DNA of 64,000 nucleotides from assembly GCA_010094045.1 (NCBI GenBank), contig ML986583.1:508737-572736 (forward strand). The letters run 5' to 3'. Positions 22,546 to 32,149 of the stretch are shown here, one piece after another. Below the pieces are notes generated by a model, which was given only the letters and a program-made list of their open reading frames with translations, did no database searches and was not told the DNA's origin. A program made the position numbers and the translations under genes. This DNA is from Lojkania enalia (taxonomy: Eukaryota; Ascomycota; Dothideomycetes; Pleosporales). Positions within the stretch are counted from its first letter, which is position 1, and each line of letters opens with the position of its first letter.

Positions 22546-23746
22546 TCAAAACAAAAAGTAAGCCAGGAGAAAGCTGAGTAGACAGAGGGCCGCCACGATC
22601 TGGACTGGCACGCCACCTGCAGGCGCTTGCTGAGCCCCCATGGCCGTTGCTAGCTGTTCCTTGGAGTTGTGGGTGGGCTCCACCTTGCGCTGGCGCAGTC
22701 CCGAGCTGACCTCTAGTTTCTGGGTTAGTTCTGCAATCTTAGCCTTCGCTTCTGCAAGCTGGATTTGAATATCAGCAGATGATGTAGGGATAGCACTTGC
22801 TACTCCCGCGGCAGCTGAGGTAACGGTTGACTTAATGTCCGACGTGGCTGGATTGTAAGCACTCTCCTTGGCTTCTCCCAGGTTCTTACTACCTGCGGGC
22901 CGAGATTCGGGGCGCGAGATGGGTCCGGCGGGAGTTTCGGACAAACCACGTTGAGGGGTAACGGCTTCTGGGGATGGTGAAGGGAGCAAGGAGGAGCGTT
23001 CCTCGCGGTGGCTAGCGCCGTTCGTTTTGGGAGGGGTTGCCGTCACATCGTCGGCCGGAAGAAAGTTAACCCTGATCTTCTTTTCCTGGATAGATGACTT
23101 TGCTGTCTGCTCGATGTGTGACCACTGCATCGTACTCCGTTAGCCTGATCCCACGTCCGCAGGGTATGGGTCATACGATAGAGGCGACGTTGGTAAATTC
23201 CTTATCAGCGGAGACAGCAACTGACTGTACGAGGAACTTGTCGCGGCATTTGGCTTCTAGAGGCGGGTCCTCTTTCATTGCTTGGAGGAGAACTGCGCGT
23301 ATACGTCAGCTTGCTGCAAACACCCCGCGGGGGCGGGAATTTAGTCTAGCCATACTCTGCACTTCGACATCGCTGCCGGGTTCGATTCGACCTGAATTCG
23401 GCCGCACGCAATATCTATATCACCCTATATCAGTCATGTGGGGGATGAAATGGGCTTTAAATGGACCCATACTGCTTAGGAGCTGTAGTTTTGACCTAGA
23501 ACACGTTAGCCGCCCGTCCGTCAGGAGATATCTACAATTGACGCGCCTGGGGCGTCTAGCTCCGGGCATTTGTATCTCACCTTGAACGCCACCGGATCGC
23601 TGTGTGTGTTCTTCAGGCGCAAGATCTGAGAAACCTCGTGCTGAAATGGCCCTGTCCAATCTCAGTATTTTCCCTTTGCCTGCACTTCACGGCCGAGAAA
23701 GCTCACGCTTGAAGCCAAGCTCCGCAGGCTCGAGTTCGACCGACAT
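22546..23746 (-). CDS. SCS2: VAP/Scs2-type MSP-domain ER membrane protein
   Basis: Six exons (23707-23746, 23581-23651, 23473-23495, 23356-23414, 23177-23292, 22546-23124) encode 295 residues. The N-terminal major sperm protein domain reads MSVELEPAELGFK-RPFQ, then LRLKNTHSDPVAFKVKTTAP, then YCVRPNSGRIEPGSDVEVQ; these are the strands that form the FFAT-motif pocket. A Ser/Pro-rich linker follows, then a coiled coil (DIQIQLAEAKAKIAELTQKLEV) and a C-terminal hydrophobic anchor (VQIVAALCLLSFLLAYFLF). VAP proteins sit in the ER as tail-anchored receptors for lipid-transfer and contact-site proteins. All splice junctions keep frame and have canonical GT-AG ends. The gene is divergent from the UBX gene. 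Confidence 0.95.
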
Positions 23747-24345
23747 GGCGTACAGGTGATTGCGGCGGGTTGGAGTGGAGGTTGGTAATCAGGTCCAAAG
23801 CGGGCGCTTGGTGCGGCGTGAACTGCTGCTGAACGAGAATGGCAAGTAGGGTCCGCGAGGGAAGGGTCGCTGGGGAGCGTGTGTGGTGAGAGTGCGACAG
23901 AAGGTGGTGTATATTATGCGCGTGCGAGGGTGGTAATAAGACTGTGGAGGTTTCTTGAGTGTATGGAGGAAACCCAGGCGACTCGCTTGTTAGGAACCGG
24001 CCAGCAGTGACGTGAGCCTGGAGCTGGGGGGCCCTCGCCAACAGCTAGCCTGCCCACCACCGACGTCCACGGTGCGCGCACCCTCAGCGTGTAGCCGGGT
24101 TCCTGTTGAGCATTTAGTAATCTTATATACCACAGAAACGCAGTTACAGGCTGTCCAATCTAATAAATCGTAGTGAAGGCGTCTGATCGTGACTTTATTC
24201 CCCCCAGCTTCTATTACTATCGCGCGTACATGACCCCACTCCTTGATGCTACTGCCTGTCACCCTCAATACCAGACACATACCCTAAACATCACCTCCCA
24301 GCCCCGACTTCACCCCTTCTATTTCCTCTTGGTCAAATAATCAAA
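23747..24345. promoter_or_regulatory. Shared divergent promoter, SCS2 / UBX protein
   Basis: 599 nt between opposed start codons. Unlike the other divergent promoters in the window, it has no CACGTG box. No coding frame with support was found. Confidence 0.5.
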
Positions 24346-25369
24346 ATGGCGACGGATCTAGAACAACTACTGGAGATGGGCTTCGACGAGGAGCGGGCCA
24401 AGCTTGCGCTCAGCCAGAGTGGAAATCGTAGAGTGTCCCACGCAGCCACCTCCCATGGATAGGATTGACATGATGTTAGTGCCGGAAGCCCTTGAGTGGC
24501 TAGAGAAAAACCAGGACAAGACGATCCAGGAGATCAAGGAAGCCAACAGCTCCGAAGAGCCGCCCGCTCTGCAGCCCGGCGAGGAAGCAAAGAGCCTCGT
24601 ATGCGACGACTGTGGCAAGAAGTTCCGCTCAATTCCCCAGGCTGAGTTCCATGCAAACAAATCGCATGTTTACTATACCTTTACTTGTCTGCTATTAAGC
24701 TTGCTAACCTGTTGCAGCGGCCATGAGAACTTCTCCGAGTCCACCGAAGAAATTAAGCCCCTCACAGAAGAAGAGAAGAAGCAAAAGCTCGAGGAACTGA
24801 GGGTCCGACTAGCAGAAAAGCGAGCCGGTCAAGCCGAACAGGATAAGATCGATCGTAAAAGGAACGAGCAGATTCGGATGAAGGCCACGAAAGAATCACA
24901 GGACATCAAGGAGGAGCTGCAGAAGCGGGAACGGATAAAGGAAGCGCAGGCAAAGAAGCGCGAGAAGCAGGAGGAGGCCGAGGCCCGTAAGCGTGTGCTA
25001 GCAAAGCTCGAGGCAGACAAGCAGGAGCGGAAGCGGAAGGCAGAGGCAGAGAAGGCCGCAAGGGCAGGCCAGGCTCCTCCTTCCGTTGCAGAATCCTCAG
25101 CGCTGGCGGCATCTGGTCCTACAACTTCAAAGCCAACGTCCGCATATACTGAGACAAGGCTGGCGTTACAAACACCAACCGGCCGCGTTATGAAGCATTT
25201 TTCAGTCGATACGACCCTGTTTGAAGTTGCTCACGCCCTTGAACAAGACGGTGTCCAGGTCACGTCCTTCACACAAAATTTCCCCAAGAAAGTATTTGAT
25301 AGGACGGATTTCGGCATGAGCTTGAAAGAAGCGGGCATGGTACCAAGCGCAGCTCTTATCATCAAATAG
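24346..25369 (+). CDS. UBA-UBX domain protein with C2H2 finger (UBXN1/SAKS1-like)
   Basis: Exons 24346-24427, 24480-24663 and 24718-25369 give 305 residues. The UBA domain (LEQLLEMGFDEERAKLALSQ ... ALEWL) is at the N-terminus, followed by a C2H2 finger (CDDCGKKF ... FHANKSGH), a long charged coiled coil (about residues 110-205), and a C-terminal UBX fold (TRLALQTPTGRVMKHFS to PSAALIIK). Such proteins link ubiquitinated clients to the Cdc48/p97 ATPase. Removal of the second intron requires a GC donor (TC-GCATGT); the acceptor GCAG and branch-like GCTAAC are clear, and only this join rebuilds the conserved SGHENFSEST block. That intron is 54 nt, stop-free and in frame, so an unspliced isoform would be translatable. 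Confidence 0.93.
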
Positions 25370-25694
25370 CGTCTACATCTACATTGTTCGGCGTTGGGTT
25401 ACCAGCAACTCTAAACGCCTCAACTTAACGAGCAAGGCTTGATATTTGAGTAATTTAGTAGCGGAGCGGAATCACACACGACACCTTTCGGCACCATGGA
25501 TATGAGCACGAAATGAGACAGCGTACGAACAGCAAAAGCAGGTGGGTTTAGAATGGTTGTAACTAGAAGCTCACGATAATCTACAAAAGATTATAATCAA
25601 TACATCTCATGAATGCTGTGATCTTGAATAGGCCCATTGAACATGGGAATCGACTCTTAAATCGCCCCAAAAGCAAACAACACCAGTCCTCATG
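25370..25694. other. Convergent 3' region, UBX and RecQ genes
   Basis: 325 nt between two facing gene ends; should contain both terminators. Nothing else seen. Confidence 0.5.
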
Positions 25695-27303
25695 CTATTC
25701 ATACTCATCAACCTCGTATCGACCCATCTCCCTCTGAGTCGAGCAATAATCTTCACTCGCAAGTCCCCTTTCTTTTCTCTTGACCAAGGCCACAGGATCC
25801 TTGTGCCAATCGCAAGCGTAGTTGCATGGCGTCTCACCCTCATCAGCAAAGTAATTGGCGATCAATTTATGTCTACACTTATTCGTCGTCTCACAGTATC
25901 CGACTAGAGATTGAAAACTCTTCCCTCGGTTTTGCATCTGTTGCTGCTGTGCTGCTGCACCTGCACCTTTTGTGGGCAATCGCGCGTGATCTCGCGCCAT
26001 CAGGCTAGCAGCTCTGTCGCGGTCCTCACGGGCGTAATATAAAATGCATACACTGGCCTTGCCATCTCGGCCCGCTCGCCCAGCTTCCTGGTAGAACCCT
26101 TCAAACGATTTAGGTATCTGCCAGTGGACGACAAAGCGGACATTCTCCTTGTCGATGCCCATTCCAAATGCTGTCGTAGCAACAATCACATCGTATCCTT
26201 CCTTGTTTTCCACCCACCCTGAGAGTGCGTCTGCACGCTCTGTGAAGGGTAGACCGGCATGGTAAGGCTTTGCTCCTATACCATCAGCACAAAGGCGAGC
26301 TGCTAGGCTCTCGCAGTCTTTCCTGAAGAGCGTGTAGATGATTCCGGATACGTTGTCGGTCCGTTGTTTCTGACTCGCAAGTTGTGACGCGCGTTCAGGG
26401 TTAGCAGCACGGCGAGCGTGGGCCGCTTTGAGCCAATTCAAAAAGTCTATGTAGTTGTCTTCATAATCAGACTTAAATCGTACTTCGTAGTGTAGGTTCG
26501 GTCGGCTAGTCGTCATTCGGAATACCTTCAGCTTCACTGGGTCCAGACCTAAGGTCTTCACTATATCTTCCCGGACACGTGCAGTGGCGGTAGCTGTTAG
26601 ACATATTATCGGTACATCGGGAAACTCAGTTTTAAAAAAGGAGAGATGTTGAAAAGAGGGCCTAAAGTCATGACCCCATTCGCTAATGCAATGGGCCTCA
26701 TCGACGGCGACGCGTGCGAGTTCCCGTTGAGAATGTATGATACGTAGGATCCTACGAAAGGAATCAAGCTGACAGTATTCAGGAGTGACATAGAGTAGTC
26801 TAGTCAAAGGATGACCACATTGTAGGTCTTCAATGATTGCCCTCTTGACCGACGGCGTTGTTGTACTGTTGATAGTTTCCACACGTATTTTTGCCTTTCG
26901 TAAAGCAGAAACTTGATTGTCCTATTAATCAAATAAGTTCTATGTCCAAAATAATTATAACTACGCGATCCTCACCATTAGAGCAAGAAGCGGAGAAATC
27001 ACAATCGTGACTATTTAAGATTAGCAACCTCGACGGCGTGAAAGCAAAGATACATACTGCCAAAGTCAACAATGGCGGGTAGTTGATAACATAAGCTCTT
27101 GCCAAATGATGTTGCCGCCTGTAAATAAACGTCTTCGCCTTCCAAGGTGGTTGTTATTACTTCCCGCTGGAGGGGTCCATCTCTTTGTTAGAAGAAATAT
27201 CATATAAAGTGTAAAGGTAAGCCTACCTGAAATTACGTTTCCCAAAGACGCGGCGTAGGGTGAAATCGATATCATAATGGCGCTTTCTCTTGCCAGGCAT
27301 CAT
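25695..27303 (-). CDS. Small RecQ-family ATP-dependent DNA helicase
   Basis: Exons 27227-27303, 27058-27182, 26976-27010 and 25695-26921 give 487 residues starting MMPGKRKRHYD. Helicase motifs in order: Q-motif region (RDGPLQREVI), motif I ATSFGKS with K54, motif Ia ISPLLALMDNQ, motif II DEAH (153-156), motif III LTATAT, then in lobe 2 GIIYTLFRKD, ATTAFGMGIDK and the QEAGRAGRDG motif VI. A RecQ zinc-binding segment (CRHKLIANYF ... CNYACDWH) follows, and then the protein ends soon after, with no winged-helix tail or HRDC domain seen. It should unwind DNA 3'-5' in recombination or replication repair. It is shorter than Sgs1/BLM and resembles the compact RecQ proteins of filamentous fungi. The gene is divergent from the Holliday junction resolvase gene. 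Confidence 0.93.
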
Positions 27304-27851
27304 GGCCTACATCTATTTGAACAGATCCCAAGGTTGTTCTGAGAAATTCCAGCGTGAGTCGCAGGTTAGAAAACGAGTGCATAAACGCTCGTCACTGTAA
27401 CAATGATTTCGGAGAGCATAGATTGCCTTGTCATTATACATGGAAGGCTCCCTTCGAGGAGGGGAAGTGCAAGAGCCATAGCGTGTCGTGTCGCGAGTGG
27501 AACTAGTGCGTGTTCACGTGATTAACTTTATTTCTCAAACGTTCCTCCAGAACATCCGACCTCGTCGAACCATCCTTCTCATCAACCCAAGATTTTCTCA
27601 CTACAGGGTCACTCATTTGGACTGTTTCTGAATTGATAATATATTCATTTTCAATCACAATCATATTCATGAGCACTTGTTTTCAGCACCCCTTTTCTTT
27701 ACTCAAAGCAGGAGTCTCGTATGCCTAGGACACTTGGCAACATGGCTCTTCATCTATTATAATTTTGATTGGTCATGCTTCTCCAACTAAGGCCCGCATC
27801 GGTCAATAGTACTCCGCTTTCTTTAAACGGAACCTTTTAGAGGAACTCAAC
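27304..27851. promoter_or_regulatory. Shared divergent promoter, RecQ / CCE1
   Basis: 548 nt between opposed start codons of two recombination genes. It carries a perfect TCACGTGA palindrome at 27514-27521, the consensus of Cbf1-type bHLH factors. Confidence 0.6.
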
Positions 27852-29030
27852 ATGCCAACAAAAACAAGCGCCCCCACGGTTAAAAAGCTGCAGTCGCTCC
27901 TGGCACGAATCGGATCCGTTACAGCTGGAAAAAGAGAAGTTCTGGTAAATCGACTCAACCATGATCTAGGCAAGCCTCGCATGTCCATATCGAAGCGAGC
28001 TACGAGGATCCTGAGTATTGATATGGGGATCAAGAATCTTGCATTTTGCGTTGCAGATGTGAAAGGTGGAGAGACTTTGAAAAATAGTGGGGAAGTAGAA
28101 ATGAAGATTCAAGCTTGGCGTCGTTTGGATGTGGCTGAGGAGGTATTTAAGTCATCTCAGCAATTATTGAGCAGCAAGACAAATGAGAACTTGGAAGAGG
28201 ATGAGCAAGATCCGTATGCACCCTCTGCATTATCACGAACAGCCTACGCACTCTTAACGCACTCCTTACTTCCATTCAATCCCGATATTATTTTGATCGA
28301 GCGTCAGCGATGGCGCTCAGCGAGTGGAATTGCGATCCAGCAATGGACTGTTCGAGTCAATACATTGGAGGGAATGCTGTGGGCAATTTTAACGGCGCTA
28401 CGTGTAGAAGCTAGAAAGAAAGAGAATAAGGGTGAGAGCAATAGCAGCAGAACATATGACGTGTTTGGCGTCGATCCTAAACGCGTTGGCTTTTTCTGGA
28501 TTGGAGAAGAAGTGAGAGCAATGGCCTTAAACTTGCCGACTGCTATAGTAGAAGATATGGCTTCAGGCCCTAAAGGGGGGGTAGGAGATATAATTGGGAA
28601 TAGTAAGAAGCCCCTGAAAAAGCTGAGCCGTGGGAAAGCGGAGAAGAAGGCAAAAATTCAACTTGTAAGGTCATGGCTCTCCTCTAATCCACCCAGAACT
28701 ACAGTTATGGAGATCAACGAGCAAAACGATGGAATGAAAGCCAGTATTCCTACTATAAGCTTTGCGTTTTCGAACGAAGCAGACACGACAAAAAAGGCGC
28801 TATGTGTCACGATATTGAAGGATGGGGAAAGGGTTCGTGCAAGAGATGGAGTTATAGATTTGAAGAAATTAGACGATGTTGCAGATTGTTTCTTACAGGC
28901 GGCTGCCTTTGTCGCTTGGGAGAGAAATCGGCAGACATTGAAGCATGATTGGGATACCAAAAATGGCCGACTAAGAGATTTCGATACCAAGAACGGTAAG
29001 AAGCTAAAGCCACGCAAAGCACTAAAGTAG
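27852..29030 (+). CDS. CCE1: Cce1/Ydc2-type mitochondrial Holliday junction resolvase
   Basis: Single exon, 392 residues. The N-terminus has a SAP-like helix pair (VKKLQSLLARIGSVTAGKREVLVNRL), found in Cce1/Ydc2 as a DNA-binding element. The resolvase domain has an RNase H fold: ILSIDMGIKNLAFCVAD with the first catalytic aspartate, the acidic residue of IILIERQRWRS, a QQWTVRVNTLEG helix, and the late DD pair in KLDDVADCFLQAAAFVAWE. These enzymes cleave four-way junctions to let mitochondrial DNA segregate. A repeated DTKNGR/K segment lies near the basic C-terminus. No obvious amphipathic mitochondrial presequence is present, though the first 40 residues are basic. The gene is somewhat AT-richer than its neighbours. 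Confidence 0.94.
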   Translation: MPTKTSAPTVKKLQSLLARIGSVTAGKREVLVNRLNHDLGKPRMSISKRATRILSIDMGIKNLAFCVADVKGGETLKNSGEVEMKIQAWRRLDVAEEVFKSSQQLLSSKTNENLEEDEQDPYAPSALSRTAYALLTHSLLPFNPDIILIERQRWRSASGIAIQQWTVRVNTLEGMLWAILTALRVEARKKENKGESNSSRTYDVFGVDPKRVGFFWIGEEVRAMALNLPTAIVEDMASGPKGGVGDIIGNSKKPLKKLSRGKAEKKAKIQLVRSWLSSNPPRTTVMEINEQNDGMKASIPTISFAFSNEADTTKKALCVTILKDGERVRARDGVIDLKKLDDVADCFLQAAAFVAWERNRQTLKHDWDTKNGRLRDFDTKNGKKLKPRKALK

Positions 29031-29636
29031 GTGTAATTCAAGGTTAATAATACCTGAAATAAAAGTATTACAACGAAAAGCATCTAGTAGTTGGTGAACG
29101 GTTTCTGCAATGCAAGGTACAAACATAGAACATTGACAAAAAGCGCCTTCAGATTCTGCTATATAAGGCTTTTGCAATCTCCAGGCTCAAAGTTGGTACC
29201 ACATCATCAGAGATGAGTTCAATAATCAAAATATCAAATTAGAAGAATATCTTCGCAAGGATTACTAGGTATAAATGGTGGTTAGAAAGAGGGGTATGGT
29301 TATAAGATAGTAGTGACATCGCTTAATGCAATGAGGAACCTTCACTATCATTGATACAAAGGGCTTTCACTCCTTATATCTCCATACTCTCTTTCACCTT
29401 CGCCTCTAGTTTAGCTGTTACCATGATGAAAGACGAAGGCCGGCACGAAACCTCCCCGACATTATATCTAAGCTTCTCTCTTGCCACGGCCAAGTTTGAC
29501 CGTATCTCAAACAACTCGACATAGCCAGCAAGAACAAAGACGGAAACCCCACTACACCCGTGCGACCTCGCATCTCATAAATAACGCTATCAACCTCGGC
29601 GCTCACTAGTAGACTGACAGGAGAAATAGTGCAAAA
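29031..29636. other. Intergenic between CCE1 and BTB relic
   Basis: AT-rich sequence with no gene. It contains the CCE1 3' region and possibly the lost 5' end of the BTB gene; a CTGACAG that could have been a splice acceptor ends at 29620. Confidence 0.45.
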
Positions 29637-30263
29637 GATGCAAAGTTCGCGATCGTACTCGTCAGTCCAGAGAAGGAGCGCTTCGTCATCTATGAAGAGC
29701 TTCTAGTCTTCTATTCACACTTCTTCCGCTCCGCATTGACCGGAAAGTTCAAAGAGAGAATAGAGAGGCGAGTGGAGCTGCCAGAGGATAGCGTCACCAC
29801 ATTCGAGCATCTTATGTATTGGCTCTATTACCAGCGATTTCCGGATGAAGACCAGGGCGACAATCAAAACCTAGTCGATACGTGGATAGCAGATGATGAC
29901 AATAAAATAATAATGGAACGCTTTGTTAATCCCCACGTCTTCGCGGAAAAATATTAACCCTTCAAATTTAGAAGAGATATGATAAACGAAATATTTGATC
30001 GCGCTCTTAACGATCCAGATCGCTCCCTCATTCAACTTGTGTATAGTCGGCTCCTGCCCTCACCTCCGCTACGCCACTACCTAACCGACCCCACCTGCCT
30101 CTTTGACACACCCAGGAACTTCGAGGGATGGGAGGACTGTGAAGGTGAAATGGATAGGTTGCCCTACTTTTTCCTTATTGGTATAATGCATAGATATGCG
30201 GGCATGGTGAAGGATGATGCTGAAGAGAAAAAACAAGGATCTCAAGCTCTACAACTATTATGA
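29637..30263 (+). pseudogene. Disrupted BTB/POZ domain protein
   Basis: One reading frame runs from the beginning of a BTB fold (DAKFAIVLVSPEKERFVIYE) through FFRSALTGKFKER and VELPEDSVTTFEHLMYWLYY to a C-terminal helical region (RRDMINEIFDRALND). It is interrupted by a single in-frame TAA at 29955-29957 directly after VFAEKY, where relatives have a continuous FADKY-x-P-x-LRRD block. The frame is open on both sides and no splice-site pair removes the stop. There is no in-frame ATG at the BTB start, and a stop lies upstream at 29610-29612, so the 5' end is also missing or on an unidentified exon. The family acts in protein-protein interaction or as Cul3 adaptors. Most likely a recent pseudogene. 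Confidence 0.6.
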
Positions 30264-30934
30264 ACACAGAACCACTGAATAGAGGAGAGCCAGCGAAACG
30301 GAAAGGGGAAAGTTAGAAGGATGATTCAGCTCCGACATCTTCGGAGTACAGTAGCTCACTACAAGAGCTGCATGTCATGCAAAATGTCTACTCCAAGTTG
30401 ATCGGGAGGAGGGCCACCATGAGCAATCCCTCGTAGCCATTGGCGTAGTAAAGTGCAGGCTAAGTACAGCGGAAGGGAATGATTCCTGCTAGTCTCGGTA
30501 TGAATCCCAATATATAAATTCAAAATTCCACATGCTGGCTATTCTTAATTAACGTGAATCTCTAATCCCCTCCCCCCTCGAACCCTCTCCAAATCTATCC
30601 ACCATCACCTGGACCTCACTGTGAAGCTCCCCCCAAAACCCCAACTCCAGACAACCTCGAGGGTCAACATAAGACACCTTATACCTACCCCCTAAACTAA
30701 TCCCCCTAAGTTAATTTTCTCCTTTTAACCTATTCTATTAGTACCCTTACAATCCCTCAACATTAACACCCTACTCCCCACTCTACTCTAAACCAAACGC
30801 CCACACCTAAACTAGCCTCTAAAATGCCGAGATGCCTCATAGCACCATGATACATCTAGACACACATGTCCACGGCAAGAACGTATCCTTCTGGTCCACT
30901 AGAGTCCTCAGATCCCACAGTGCCCTAGCAGCAC

Positions 30935-30984
30935 AAAAAAAAAAAAAAAATGAAAGAAAAGAAAAGAAAAGAAAAGAAAAGAAA
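30935..30984. repeat. Poly-A and AAAAG pentamer repeat
   Basis: Sixteen adenines followed by about six tandem GAAAA pentamers. Confidence 0.9.
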
Positions 30985-31360
30985 ACGCCGTTCAACACTT
31001 ATTTCAATCTGTTTAAACGCGCCCCTCACTATCCCTTAAAACCCTATTACCCCCAGCCCCCTTGTTCCGAAATCGCAATTACAGAAGAACAGTCCGCTTA
31101 CTACTCATACCCACACTGCCCGGCATTTAAAACCACTTACCCCTGTATCGCTAAACCGCCACCCAACAGTAGCATTCACCTGCAAACCCCCAATTCTACT
31201 CCTTTTTCAACATGAGGCAATCCGGGAAAAAAAAGGCAGTCACTCGATCCATATACGGCAGCTATGTAGATAAATCTCTATTCCATTCAATTCCTTACTT
31301 ACAAACCCACTCTCTCAACCTTCACCAAATCGTTCAATGATAAATAATTATGCCTTTATT

Positions 31361-31470
31361 CGCATCCATTCGCATCCATTCGCATCCACTCGCATCCACT
31401 CGCATCCACTCGCATCCACTCGCATCCACTCGCATCCACTCGCATCCACTTGAATCCACTCGCATCCGTC
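31361..31470. repeat. Decamer tandem repeat, 11 copies of CGCATCCACT
   Basis: Eleven head-to-tail 10-nt units. Units 1-2 read CGCATCCATT, units 3-9 are identical CGCATCCACT, unit 10 is TGAATCCACT and unit 11 CGCATCCGTC. The identical central block indicates recent expansion or homogenisation with edge decay. Confidence 0.95.
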
Positions 31471-31794
31471 ATCGGCACGATACTGTACATATCACATTCC
31501 ACCCGCCCTCTACTCATAAAACGTAGAAAATTCGATAAAGGAACAGAGTACACTACACCACTCAAGAGGCCCAAAAATACTCTTCACAAAAACACATTAG
31601 CACCGAAGAAAGATATTACAAAACCATATCCCATATCCTATTGCTCGAGAAAGTTCTCAATCGCCCCCGAAGGGTCCCGCAAATCATGGTTCCGAATATC
31701 GCACTGTAGACAATTAAAAATCTGCGAGAAAACATTATAGATCCATAGATGGTGACAAAGAACGCACTTTTATCGCATCTGTGATGATTGCTTG

Positions 31795-31814
31795 TATATA
31801 TATATATATATATA
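31795..31814. repeat. TA dinucleotide microsatellite
   Basis: Ten uninterrupted TA units. Confidence 0.95.
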
Positions 31815-32114
31815 CGTCCAATCCGCGTTGCGTTCCGTTCCACCCTCGAAACGACATTGGACGTGAGTCAAAGGCACGCATGATGTACCAGTACAACCCA
31901 AAAAGTATTTGTTTCGCATGCAGGCAAGCAAAGCATGCTGAATTACCCTCAACCAACATGCATTCGCGGCTCGGAAAAGAAAGCACAATAAAAGTGTACC
32001 GCCGAGCAAAACGCCCTCCAGGTATATGGATGAAAAGCCATTGAGGAAAAAAAAGAAAAACGACTGGAATATCGATATGAATGCACGATGCAAAATGATA
32101 GAAGAAAGTACTTT

Positions 32115-32139
32115 AAAAAAAAAAAAAAAAAAAAAAAAA
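32115..32139. repeat. Poly-A tract
   Basis: Twenty-five adenines just downstream of the mucin-like gene's stop codon (on that gene's strand, a poly-T). Confidence 0.9.
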
Positions 32140-32149
32140 GAATAGATGG

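Larger units (their letters stand above)
30264..32149. other. Gene-free, strand-asymmetric region with simple repeats
   Basis: 1.9 kb without a gene. From about 30540 to 31260 the + strand is strikingly poor in G and rich in C. Low-complexity tracts: A16 at 30935-30950 followed by an AAAAG pentamer run, an 11-copy decamer repeat at 31361-31470, a TA run at 31795-31814 and A25 at 32115-32139. The right part should be the 3' untranslated region of the mucin-like gene, which ends at 32150. Confidence 0.55.

Noticed and set aside
24460..24490. Alternative acceptor CCGGAAG for the first UBX intron
   Set aside because: It would give SGNPLEWL, dropping two residues; the GTTAG acceptor gives SGNLPEALEWL, which fits the UBA helix better.
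30688..30710. CCCTAA-containing stretches suggesting interstitial telomere repeats
   Set aside because: Only two isolated copies within a generally C-rich tract, not a tandem array.
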